NCBI GenBank assembly: GCA_030248215.1
Contig: JASANG010003380.1
Span: 62,001-126,000 of the forward strand
DNA from: Enoplolaimus lenunculus
Taxonomy: Eukaryota; Nematoda; Enoplea; Enoplida; Thoracostomopsidae
Direction of reading: 5' to 3'
DNA: 64,000 nucleotides
In this document: in pieces, positions 42,954 to 52,594 of the stretch
Layout of the letters: every line of letters begins with the position of its first letter
Numbering within the stretch: position 1 is the stretch's first letter
Translations under genes and position numbers: made by a program
The notes under the pieces: generated by a model
Told to the model about the DNA's origin: nothing
Database searches by the model: none
What the model saw: the letters and a program-made list of their open reading frames with translations, nothing else

Positions 42954-43721
42954 CAATGTAGTATAGACCAGTAACGTAACAGTAGTATAACCCAGGGTAC
43001 TGCCGGAAGTCTGCCTCCGGCTTACGTCCGGCTCCGGCTTTCGTAGATTTTCTGCGAAAGGTTCCGGCAGGTAGTGAAATTTTGCACAGTTTTACAAAAT
43101 TTACTCGTTTGCTACATGGTATGAACGGATAGTTAAAATAACGAAAACGGAAACGGAAAACGGACATTGAAGTGTAAAAGTTTCAAAAATGCTATATTTT
43201 TCTGCAAACACAATGGAGGCATGCATAAATTCACCGGTCTTTCGAAAATTTCAAAGAAATAATGGCGGATGCATCGAACTTTTTAGGATTTCGGATCAAA
43301 TTCATGATTCTTATTTCATTTCGAACAATTGCAGCATATCTTTAACAAAAAATTGCGAGATAAGTACGTGAATTACAATCAATTTTAAACATAAAAATAA
43401 CATTACCGGAAACGGAAACAGAAATAATATCCGGTTACACCCAGGTTTGCTGCGTTTTGTTTGGTGCAGTTTTGTTGAAAAAAAATTGCCGAGATTTCGT
43501 AAAAAATAAGCGTGAAACCAAGTCTCCGGCAAATTTTCTTGACCTCCGCCTTCGGCTTCGGTATTTTTCACCTCCGGTTTTACCCTGGTATAAGAATATA
43601 CCTAAGCCTAAGCCTGAACCTATAAGCCTAAGTTTAAGCAAAAAAGTTAGTCGAAAGTTTAAGCTGTACACTATTGCAGAGCCACAGAAAAACGTTCCAC
43701 CCCTGATTTTTACATGCGCCA
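42954..43721 (-). mobile_element. TTAGGC element split by another TIR element
   Basis: Left GGCCAATGTAGTATAGACCA and right CCCTGATTTTTACATGCGCC are parted by 42995-43588. GTATAA is duplicated at the junctions. Confidence 0.7.
42995..43588. mobile_element. CCCAGGGTA TIR element nested in a TTAGGC element
   Basis: CCCAGGGTACTGCCGGAAGT at the left and CTCCGGTTTTACCCTG at the right. GGAAACGG-rich sequence lies inside (43138-43440), possibly a third nested element. Confidence 0.6.
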
Positions 43722-43781
43722 AAATGACTCTCGTTACTTTCTTTTCGGGTCGGTAATTCGTGTGTCATAAAAAACACAGTA

Positions 43782-45611
43782 TTAACATTTCCACCAAAAA
43801 TTCAACGACCACAATATCACAAGCGTAGCCATAGTCAAACCAGAGTTAATATTATTCAAAGTACCACTGTCCCATTGCGGCACTGCCAAAATAGATTTCT
43901 GTGCTAAAATCGCCGCAAAGCTAAAACATTCGCTTCCGATCGGAAACAACCGTTCAGATCCGGTAAATTTAATTGAATACTTCCAGCAAAGTTGGTCACA
44001 TTCGTTTTCAAAGGTTTGGCTTGCGTTTACTAGCTCTTCATATCGATTATTATCCCTGCTTTCGTCTTCTTGGCCCAAATATTCTTGCGACACGCTACCT
44101 AATACAGCACTCCATTCTGGATTGTTGTAGCTAAGTATCCCGTAAGTATTGGTTACATTAATTAATTCACATTTACTACTTGCGTTGCTTTCTAAATGAA
44201 GTTCTAAGTTTTCCGGCAGTAAAGACTGCGCTTTTGCTACTAAATACTCTCCGTCAGGCGTAAGTCCTGCAACAAGTCGTATGACGTCATACTTTGATTG
44301 TAGTACCATTGGTTCTAAGGTGCCCTGTTCAGTTGCTGAGCTTTCGCTAAGAATCTTCAGCTGGCGATTTCCGTGATCTTTAAACAGCATATAGTGAGAT
44401 ATGCTATCAGATTCAGCTAAAGTTTTCAAAATACCTTTTTCTTTATAACTATACCGCTGCGGAGCGTCTATAACCGATTCAACCGTTAACGAATACCATG
44501 TGTCTGGTTTGAGTCCATTAATCGTTAAATCTCGGTCGCCTGAAAAATCAGGACCCTGATTAAATATAAATTCATGCATTTCTGTCAAAGTTCGAATGTC
44601 AACCAGTTGTACGGATAAATGTTGCGTGAGCTGTTCCGATTGAAATAAAGTTCCCTCAGTTGAACGTTGACGTTCGACTGAATTTTCGTCACTGTCAGTA
44701 GCCATGTCATCATTTTCAAAGCGTTGATTTTCGGCGTCGGTGGCGTCTTCGGGACTGTCACCCGCAGTTGTTGTATAAATCTTCAAATGTTCACTACTAA
44801 CCGCTATGTCTTTAAGTACTTCAAGGTCAACTCGTTGTTTAACGGCTTTAACTTCCGTACAGCGGTCACGGCCACCTTTGTATCTTGCAGCATCTTCGCT
44901 TTTCAGAAATATCCAATAAGTCCAGCAGAATTGAGTACAGTCATCGCCTGGTGATACGTACAGGTCAACCCAACGCCTTTTAGGTTCTCGCTGGTATTCC
45001 TGCGAGCGCGTTGCCGCTCGGTCTGTACCAGAAGACCCAGGAACCAGCGAAACATGCGTCGAGTTCAACTTGATTAACTGAACGGCAGTTGAGTCGCTTG
45101 AGTTGAGTCGAACTCGAGTTGCTCGGTTACCGGTCTCAGAGCAGACTAGAGTACTCGTTCCGACAACATCGTACGACGTGGTCGGATGTGAGTACCAGCT
45201 AACTTGCAACGTATCGTCGCTTATGAGTTCGCCACGAGCGGTCACAAGCGGCGACTCGTTGCCAATCTGAGCGACTCCAGTTGAACTCAACGTTTGAGTC
45301 AACTCAGTGTCAAAAGTCGACACTTGAGCTGCCTCGGACGCACTCAGTGAGTAAAATTCCACACCGTACCAGGTATCAGGCGTTAGTCTGTCGACGGTAT
45401 ACTCATAGTGCCCTCCTTCAAAAATACGTTCAATTTCCGAGTTGGTTTCAATGTTTTTTAAGCGAAGTTTAATTGTCGTTGTAGCGTTTTCAACGTCAGC
45501 TGGAATGCTCACTACTCGAATTCGATCTGAGCCTCGAGTTATTGACTTTAACCGCTCGGAGGAGAGCAGAATCGCCGGACGAAACCACAAAATCAAGAGA
45601 AGTAGTCGCAT
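43782..45611 (-). CDS. Paralogous secreted two-module Fn3-like / C-x3-C-W protein (609 aa, single exon)
   Basis: A 609-residue frame starting MRLLLLILWFRPAILLSSE (signal peptide) and ending in a hydrophobic stretch (LTMATLVILWSLNFWW), again like a GPI signal. Module 1 (about 30-265) has LTPDTWYGVEFYSLS and CTQFCWTYWIFL. Module 2 (about 330-575) has LKPDTWYSLTVES and CDQLCWKYSI. A conserved downstream Cys follows each motif (RDRC, GSEC). The protein is collinear with the 711-residue gene on the other strand about 9 kb away; the latter has a longer acidic linker before its anchor. The two genes probably arose by duplication with inversion. The function is unknown. A role at the cell surface or in matrix is inferred only from the signal sequences. 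Confidence 0.9.
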   Translation of the reverse strand: MRLLLLILWFRPAILLSSERLKSITRGSDRIRVVSIPADVENATTTIKLRLKNIETNSEIERIFEGGHYEYTVDRLTPDTWYGVEFYSLSASEAAQVSTFDTELTQTLSSTGVAQIGNESPLVTARGELISDDTLQVSWYSHPTTSYDVVGTSTLVCSETGNRATRVRLNSSDSTAVQLIKLNSTHVSLVPGSSGTDRAATRSQEYQREPKRRWVDLYVSPGDDCTQFCWTYWIFLKSEDAARYKGGRDRCTEVKAVKQRVDLEVLKDIAVSSEHLKIYTTTAGDSPEDATDAENQRFENDDMATDSDENSVERQRSTEGTLFQSEQLTQHLSVQLVDIRTLTEMHEFIFNQGPDFSGDRDLTINGLKPDTWYSLTVESVIDAPQRYSYKEKGILKTLAESDSISHYMLFKDHGNRQLKILSESSATEQGTLEPMVLQSKYDVIRLVAGLTPDGEYLVAKAQSLLPENLELHLESNASSKCELINVTNTYGILSYNNPEWSAVLGSVSQEYLGQEDESRDNNRYEELVNASQTFENECDQLCWKYSIKFTGSERLFPIGSECFSFAAILAQKSILAVPQWDSGTLNNINSGLTMATLVILWSLNFWWKC

Positions 45612-45937
45612 TTTTAGCGTGCGAGACGTAGTAGGAAAGTTGTATTAAATTTAGGCTAAAAATGGCAAAGTCTATTTGATTGCAGGAGTACTTTGTTCAA
45701 GGGTCTACTAAAAATTACTTACACATCTTTTAGCTTGAATTCATACAAAATGCAATTTGTGATTTTAGTGAATTATGTACCACATATAGATATATTCTGC
45801 AAATTTAGACAAAAACATAACAACAGATCATGTGCTAATTTAAAATCTAAAATTTGACTTTCGTCTTTAAATATTTTATTTAAATTCGTTCTCGAAGTTC
45901 TCCAGGTGATAGCTGCTCTTATGAAAACATTACTTGC

Positions 45938-46150
45938 GGTCACTGCAAAGAACACGGGCGGACCAGCATTATAAGCATATTCCTAAGCATATTCCTAAGC
46001 CTGCCCCTAAGCCTAAACCGTAAGAATGAACATATTTGTAAGCCTAAGCCTAAGCCTACACCTAAGCGAAGCAAAAAATAATCTAAAGCTTAAGCTTACT
46101 CTGTTGCAGTCCCACAGAAAAACGTTCCGCCCCTGATGTTTACATGGGCC
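45938..46150 (-). mobile_element. TTAGGC element
   Basis: GGTCACTGCAAAGAACACGG to CCCTGATGTTTACATGGGCC; lies upstream of the 609-residue gene. Confidence 0.85.
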
Positions 46151-46338
46151 TCTCTTGTAAGCTAGCAGCGAGAAAAACCTGTAAAAAAATACAATGAAAA
46201 ACGTTTTTGCGATACATGAAACTACTACTTCCGCATAGTAATTATCAGTCCATAATTTATTCAAAAACGCCTAAATAAATAATCAGACCAGTGGTTGAAA
46301 ACGGTTGAAAAGCGGCTGAGTCCTGTTCGGACTTTTTT

Positions 46339-46443
46339 GGATCATCAGGAGCGGAACGTTTTCTGCGAGACTGCAATAGAGTATTAGCTTAAGCTATATG
46401 CTAATTTTTTTACTTAGGCTTAAGCTTAGGTATAACAGGGGCC
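46339..46443 (+). mobile_element. TTAGGC element, shortened
   Basis: GGATCATCAGGAGCGGAACG to GGTATAACAGGGGCC. Confidence 0.7.
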
Positions 46444-46630
46444 ATGCAAGATCCAACATCATTTGCAAGCCAGGCTAAACCTTCTGGACGATCGAGAAAA
46501 AATATTCCAGGAGTGTCGTCTCTCTGTGACTCTCTGGCTACGGACCTTTTGACAAATTGCTCTGCTAACACGTGCCGAATTTCACCGCCAGCGCTGTTTT
46601 TTGCCAACTCAACACTCGCAACATTTTGGC
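46441..46630 (-). pseudogene. Possible orphan VWA-like exon fragment
   Basis: An open minus-strand stretch (VASVELAKNSAGGEIRHVLA...TPGIFFLDRPEGLAWLANDV) lies between two TTAGGC elements. The pattern G..IRHVL..F...R....PGIFFLD resembles the middle of a VWA domain, with LDRPEG where TDG is expected. It has no clear splice sites. It may be a host exon scrap or chance. Confidence 0.25.
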
Positions 46631-46842
46631 CCATGTAAAGATCAGGGGCGGAACGTTTTTCTGTAAGACTAGAATAGAGTAAGCTTAAGGTTTAAACTAA
46701 TTTTTTGCCTGGTTTAGGTTTAGGCTTAGGCTTAAGCTTAGGAATGTGCTCATTGTTACGCTTAGGCGTAAGCTTAGGCTTAGGCTTTAGGCTTAGGAAT
46801 ATACTTAAAATACTGTTCCGCCCCCGTTCTTTACACTGGCCA
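46628..46842 (+). mobile_element. TTAGGC element
   Basis: GGCCCATGTAAAGATCAGGG to CCCCGTTCTTTACACTGGCC; well preserved and usable as a reference copy. Confidence 0.9.
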
Positions 46843-47055
46843 ACATTTGTATCACTAAGTGCCAAACTGAAATTTGTAATGCCGAAAAATAGGAACAAAA
46901 ATGCTTACATAGCTACTACTGTTCAATAGAAAGTGATAGAGAACAGGAAATAGTTTGGTTTAATTACATACACCGTGTAAACGCATTGCAAAATTATAAT
47001 CCTCCAACAAAACGGGGGAACCAAACGAGAGTCCAGACTGGTCTACGAACTTTTA

Positions 47056-47243
47056 ACCAATGTAAAGAACAGGGGCGGAAAAGTATTATACGCATATTCC
47101 TAAGCCTAAGCCTAAGCCTAGAAATGAGCGTATTCCTAAACTTAAGCCTAAGCCTAAGCCAAGCAAAAAATTAGTCTAAAGCGTAAGCATACTCATTTTT
47201 AGTCACACAGTAAAACGTTCCGCCTCTGATCTTTACATGGGCC
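47056..47243 (-). mobile_element. TTAGGC element
   Basis: ACCAATGTAAAGAACAGGGG to CTCTGATCTTTACATGGGCC. Confidence 0.87.
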
Positions 47244-47880
47244 GAAAGTTTTAACCCTGTAACGTAAATGTATTTACGTTTAAAAGCATCACAAAACTAC
47301 GCTTAATCCAAAACTTTCAACCTGAGTTTAAAATAAAAATCTTATATTTACTATTTATATACACTCGTATGAACAGTGCGGAATTTCAGTTCGAAAACTA
47401 GAGAATCGGTATCTGACCCCCCCCCCCCCCCGATGAATCTGTTAAATTTCTTCAAAATCAAAAACATCCCAAAAATTTCGTTGTCACCCTCTGTTATGGC
47501 TGATCCTAACCTCAACCGTGAGCTACTGTTGGGAACCTGAAAACGTCAGTTTAATAGCTGGTTCAGTTTAACGGTTCGTTTTTATATCCCAACTTTATCA
47601 CAACAATAGTTTGAGCATTTTACCGGAAATTTAAAAATTTAGGCCAGATTGTGTGAGAGTTTTGATTTCGTAATTACAGTTAAACCGGACGAATATAGTT
47701 TTATGGCAAATTAGGCGTATGATCGTGGCGGGAGTGCTATTGTTTAAAAAGTACAATACTCAAATGTGAACAGCAAAAATGCGTATTGCTGAAAATAATT
47801 ATTACTCATATTTTTATATTTGGTACGTTGTGATGTGGAAATTAAATGCTGCCTCGGTTGGTCGCCGCGATAAAGTTTTG
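47244..47880. other. Intergenic, only a C15 tract
   Basis: AT-rich, no coding or element ends seen. Confidence 0.6.
47417..47431 (+). repeat. C15 homopolymer
   Basis: Fifteen C in a row; prone to length variation. Confidence 0.9.
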
Positions 47881-48075
47881 AGCCAATGTGAAGAACAGGG
47901 GCGGAACAGTATTATAAGCATATTCCTAAGCCTAAACCTAAGCCTAAGCGTAAGAATGAGTTTATTCCTAAGCGTAAGCCTTAGCCTAAGCCAAGCAAAA
48001 AATGAGTCTAAAGCTTAAGCTTACTCTATTCTAGTCAGACAGAAAAACGTTCCGCCCCTGATGTTTACATGGGCC
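47881..48075 (-). mobile_element. TTAGGC element
   Basis: AGCCAATGTGAAGAACAGGG to CCCTGATGTTTACATGGGCC. Confidence 0.87.
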
Positions 48076-48537
48076 CGAGAAATATACAAGTGCCCAAATT
48101 TAACCCAAATGACAGTGCAAAACACGCTGTAAAATATTAGGTCAATAGCACTAAGACTAAACTATTCACAACCTTAATCTTTTTGGATACATTTTCTAAA
48201 TAGAATCTCTTCAATTTCACACAAGAAGGCAACATTTACGAATGACCAATCACAGGAGAAAATATGCTTTAATTGAAAGTTATTGGGGGCTTTAAAACGC
48301 GTCGCCATTGGATACAAATTACGGTCTTGATAAATTTAATTGGCCAATTTAATTCGTTTGGCCAATGAAATATGTCAAGTCCGCAACAAATTTGTTCATG
48401 GACCACACGTTTGGAACGAATCAAATAGTTTATTGAAATTCAAAATCTATAGCTGAATAGTACTCGTAGGGGGGGCGTGAAAACACCGAGACAAACTTCA
48501 TATTATTACAGCAGTTGGCGAATTGCAAATAACTGTA
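48076..48537. other. Intergenic, nothing recognised
   Basis: No open frame or family match seen. Confidence 0.6.
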
Positions 48538-48747
48538 CACTACAAAAAATGGTGAGTCAAATTGACTCTCTCCAAAATAGGCTCTACGGAACTACACAAA
48601 CTGAGCCAAATTCGACTCCAATAGAATCAAATTTGACTCGCTAAATCGCACGTTTGACTCTGGCAGAGTCGAATTTTGACTCAGTTTGTGTAGTCCCGTA
48701 GAGCCTATTTCGGAGGGAGTCAATTTGACTCACCATTTTTTGCAGTG
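48538..48747. mobile_element. Mariner-type MITE, GAGTC family
   Basis: CACTACAAAAAATGGTGAGT to TTTTTTGCAGTG flanked by TA. Confidence 0.85.
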
Positions 48748-48993
48748 TAAGAAGGCGCTTTAGAGCTTGGGTTAGGCAACTCTCAGTGACTGCTCATGCT
48801 TCCCTAAAAATGTTAATACTGGAGCCATAAAAACAAAATCAAAAAAGTTACATCTTAAACGACTTCCTTGATATTTAATGCCAAGGTAAACTTTAAAATT
48901 TAGGGGGCCCTAACACCGAGAAATTCTTCCGTTTAAAGTGTCTGACAGAGCTAAGACTGGTCTCTGTTGGTATTAGGCGATACATACATTTAA

Positions 48994-49258
48994 CCCTTTC
49001 TCACATGAATATTTTCTATTTCCCCTGAGACCTACTTTTATGCTAGGATTCGAACTCCAGTGACTGGAGTGGGAAGCGAATACCATCACCACTCAGGTAT
49101 AGGAGCTTGACGCTCGGGCCCGAGGGCGCTTTCACGTCTTGTTGTGATTTAGTACTATGTATACGTGTTGCAATTGTTAAACACATTGCGATATATATAC
49201 CATTTAACGTATATACACTGTGCTGAGTTGCATACAGGCAACTCAACGTGAGAAGGGG
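48994..49258. mobile_element. piggyBac-type MITE with tRNA-like core
   Basis: TTAA on both sides; CCCTTTCTCACATG to CGTGAGAAGGGG, same core as 25042-25304. Confidence 0.8.
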
Positions 49259-49897
49259 TTAAATGTATCTGCCGTTAGCCAAAACTTTAATTTACGTTGA
49301 GCGGTAGGATTTCTAAAATTAATTCTAAACTACGACTATTTCAATTGAAATATTGCTCTTATTGAACAGGGTCGGAACAAAATTTGAAGGCTAAAACTTA
49401 AATAGGAATCTTAATATAACATTGGCTGGGTTCACGAAACCTTCTTAAGTACTACTTATTACTTTATGTAACAAAACACTTAGTTAACCATTTTGTCGTT
49501 TTTAAAAGCGCTCTTAAGTAAATATATAGGTCAATGACGAAATTTGATATGCTACTGATTAACAGTTCAGGCACATTTGGTCTAATTAAAATCATTGACT
49601 CGTGTGATGCCTCCTTAATATAAAACAAAACTATTGCTTTCTTGTTATAGTTGTTGCTCACATTTGTCATTTGCTTGCTTCCGCTGACAAAGTAAAATAT
49701 TTTCAAGTCGCCTTCTTAAATAATTACTTAAGTATAACTTATGTAAATGCTTATGTAACATTTCAAAAAACCCAGCCGCTATGAAGTATCTTCGAAACTT
49801 TCCAGTTCTTTGCTGCATAACTTATAACACAAGATAATGCCTGAGCATAACCTAACGACGTTTCTTGGACCTATTTCATAAATTAGAGTACAGCCTA

Positions 49898-50110
49898 CAC
49901 TGTAAATTTCAATGAATTGAATAATCAACTCAGCTAGCGAGTTAGTCATTTTTGAGTTAATTTACAAAAGCATTAACTCACTCTGAGTTGAGTTGATTTT
50001 TAGTCTCAGTTGATTTGATCAACGCCCGCCCGTGATCTGATTTTTCTTCCGGTATCAGACTGATGTTCAGCTCATTCGGAGTTAAAATCAACTCACTGGA
50101 ATTTACAGTG
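49898..50110. mobile_element. Mariner-type MITE, GAGTTGA family
   Basis: CACTGTAAATTTCAATGAAT to CTGGAATTTACAGTG, TA-flanked. Confidence 0.8.
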
Positions 50111-50482
50111 TAAGGTCTTCATCCGGATTCGGCTCTGACTTAAAGCAGACCTTCGAGTTTAGCTCGGATAAAAGTAGAATTTCTAGCTGAAGGAGTCAGC
50201 AAACTCAGTAGCACGATTGTGCGTATTCTTTAAATAATTTGTTAAGTTCGACGTGTTTAATTCTAATTTCAGTTCAATTTTTAATTTCTGGCCTTAATTT
50301 CTTCAAAAACAAAACAAAAAAAATAATTTTTTCAACAAATAACAAAAAATTTCCAATCTTTCCAACACAACCCCCATTTTTTACCACTTTTTTTTTTCTC
50401 CTCCCCCTTCCTCTGGAAAATTTTGTTGTCCTCCAGCTCTGGTTTTTAGCTTTTTTTTCAAAAAAATTATTATCACAAGATT

Positions 50483-50488
50483 TTTATT
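50483..50488 (-). terminator. AATAAA poly(A) signal of the lectin receptor
   Basis: AATAAA on the minus strand about 80 nt past the stop at 50569, in a T-rich 3' region. Confidence 0.55.
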
Positions 50489-50568
50489 TTTATGCTTAAA
50501 TGTTATTTTTTTAGTAAAAATACCAATTTACTTTGTTAGCTTACAGCTACTTGAAATCTTCGCAAAGT

Positions 50569-52594
50569 TTATCTGCCAATCATCACCTCTTCGTATAAGT
50601 TTTCTTCTTGATCTCCAATTTCCGACGGGGGGACATCGTAAATTGAGTCACCGTCTACAGGGGTAGGGTCAATACCCTCCGGATTGACTTTCTGGTCCTC
50701 CTGGTTAGAGCTGGGCTCTCGACTGACACGTTTATTGGTCGAATCAACACGGTTTGAGGTTTTGGTTGGATTCGAATTTTCTAATTTCAAAGCTTTGCTT
50801 GAAAATACAGCGGCAGAATCGTATTTAGATACAAGTGACTTAACGTTGACTGAATTAAGTGTTGGTGATGTTTGTGGCGTATTTTTGAGACCAGAAAGAG
50901 ATGAAATAGGTTTCGAATCTTTAAGAATCGGGCTTGTGGGTCGCTCGGAACCGCTCGAATGCTCAGATGGGGTGTTTGCTGAAAAGTCAGTCGCTTCAGC
51001 GCTTGCGTTGTAGATTGTTTGAGGTCTCTGATATTTTCGGTTTTCTGTAGCTACGTATTTCAACGAAAGTTTAGACGAAAAATGTTCGCTTTGAGGTCGA
51101 GAGTGGTTTGCTTTAGTTGAACTGCAGTTGAATTTTGAACTTTCAGTTGAGTTTTTAAGCAGGTGCGATTTTGATTTTTCATTGTTCTGCAGCTGGGGGT
51201 AACCGACACTTTCTTTTTGGAGCCGAGGGTAAGACGTTTCATTGTTGAGTAGCTGGGGGTGAGAGGTATCTTCGGTTTGTAGTCGGGGGTAAGATTTTTC
51301 ATCTTTCTGGCTAAACCGTTTTGAATCGTATTGCTGACTACTAGAAATATGTTGAGATTCGATTGGATTATCACTGGAGTCTTGTTCATCCTCGCTAGAA
51401 TCGAACGCAAACAACTCGCTGTCCGGTGTTCCAGGTCGGAATTCGCCATCTTGTTCCATTGCCAGTTCCACTGCAGAGTCACCAGAATTTGAGCCTCCAG
51501 TTTGTCCGTAAGCACCTGAAGTTTCGGTGTTGCTGCCCAATTTTGACGCCAATTTACTGTCTGGCAGTCCATCGTTTGTCTTCGCTATTTGGCTTGTTCG
51601 CCAGAGTTGTTCGTTCCGACCAAATTTAGGTAATCGGTGTCGATTGGAAGATACGGCAAGTCGTGATTTGACAGTTCCTAATGATTGACCAGTTTTTGTT
51701 GCGATTGTTCCAAAAATTTCTCGTAGGCCGTGATGTTTAGACGGTTTTCCGTCTTGCGCCGTGGTGTAAGATTTAGATTCGTTTTCAGCAATGTAGCTTA
51801 AGCGTGGGTTTCTTACGGTTAAATATGCTAGGTTTCGTTTATATGGCGGGGCCTCGCAGTTAGGACGGTCTGTGACTTCGAGCGAACCTTTGAGGTTATT
51901 CATTACAGCGTCAGTGTTTGCCAGTGATTGCGTCGACGACGCTGGTTTCCGAAACGACCGCGGCAAAGTCGCACATCCACCGTTGATCGAGTTCAATTTT
52001 TGAATAAATTCTTCGTTTGCGACTAATAAATAAAGTTTTTCGTTTGGCTGTTTTTGACAGCTAGCTACATGATTGGCTTGTGCGCTGTTTGGCGCGTTGA
52101 ATGTTAGCTCTGAGATCGCGTAGTGCGATTGTCGCTCGGGTGCACGAGTTTTAGAATCGTTTACGCTGTTTAACATCGGGCCAACATCATTTAGCTGGGA
52201 GGCAGCCAGTATTGACGGTGGTTTAGCTGTTTTATGCGAATCAATCTTTAGTTCGCTTAGATCAGTATTCCTGCAAATCGGGTTGGACCCTGTCGGTTCT
52301 TGAAACGCCACATTTTGAATGCCGTTTTTGCGTTCAGTATTAATCTGATTGGCCGTTTGTTCTGAGTCTCCGCGGACCTGTGGCTGGGCATATATACAGA
52401 CAGAGGCGTCGTATTGGCTCGCATGAGGGCAGACGTAATAGATTTGGGATTGAGGAGGGCAAAATGCGTGGATACGGTCAGAAGTATGGCTAGCGGTGGT
52501 CGAATGTGACGTGTTGCTATCGGTCGATTTGTATATCACTTCAGGACTCGAGCTGGTCAATAAGCTGCTTGCAGTGGTCGTTGTCTTTCGTTTT
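50569..52594 (-). CDS. Cytoplasmic tail exon with YDVP and YEEV motifs (674 aa)
   Basis: One large terminal exon that starts KRKTTTTASSLL immediately after the membrane helix. It is Ser/Thr/Gln/Asn-rich and probably disordered. About two thirds in there is a short tandem repeat of the form S-Y-P-R-L-Q-x-E (copies near SYPRLQ, SHPQLL, SYPRLQ, GYPQLQ). The last 30 residues hold SIYDVPPSE and NLYEEVMIG. Phospho-YDxP is the known docking site for Crk/Nck-type SH2 domains, so tyrosine-kinase signalling is inferred. The exon has no upstream stop, so the frame continues straight from the splice acceptor rather than from an internal start. Confidence 0.87.

Noticed and set aside
51060-51572. 170-codon frame on the same strand as the receptor tail
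   Set aside because: Out-of-frame shadow within the 2-kb tail exon.
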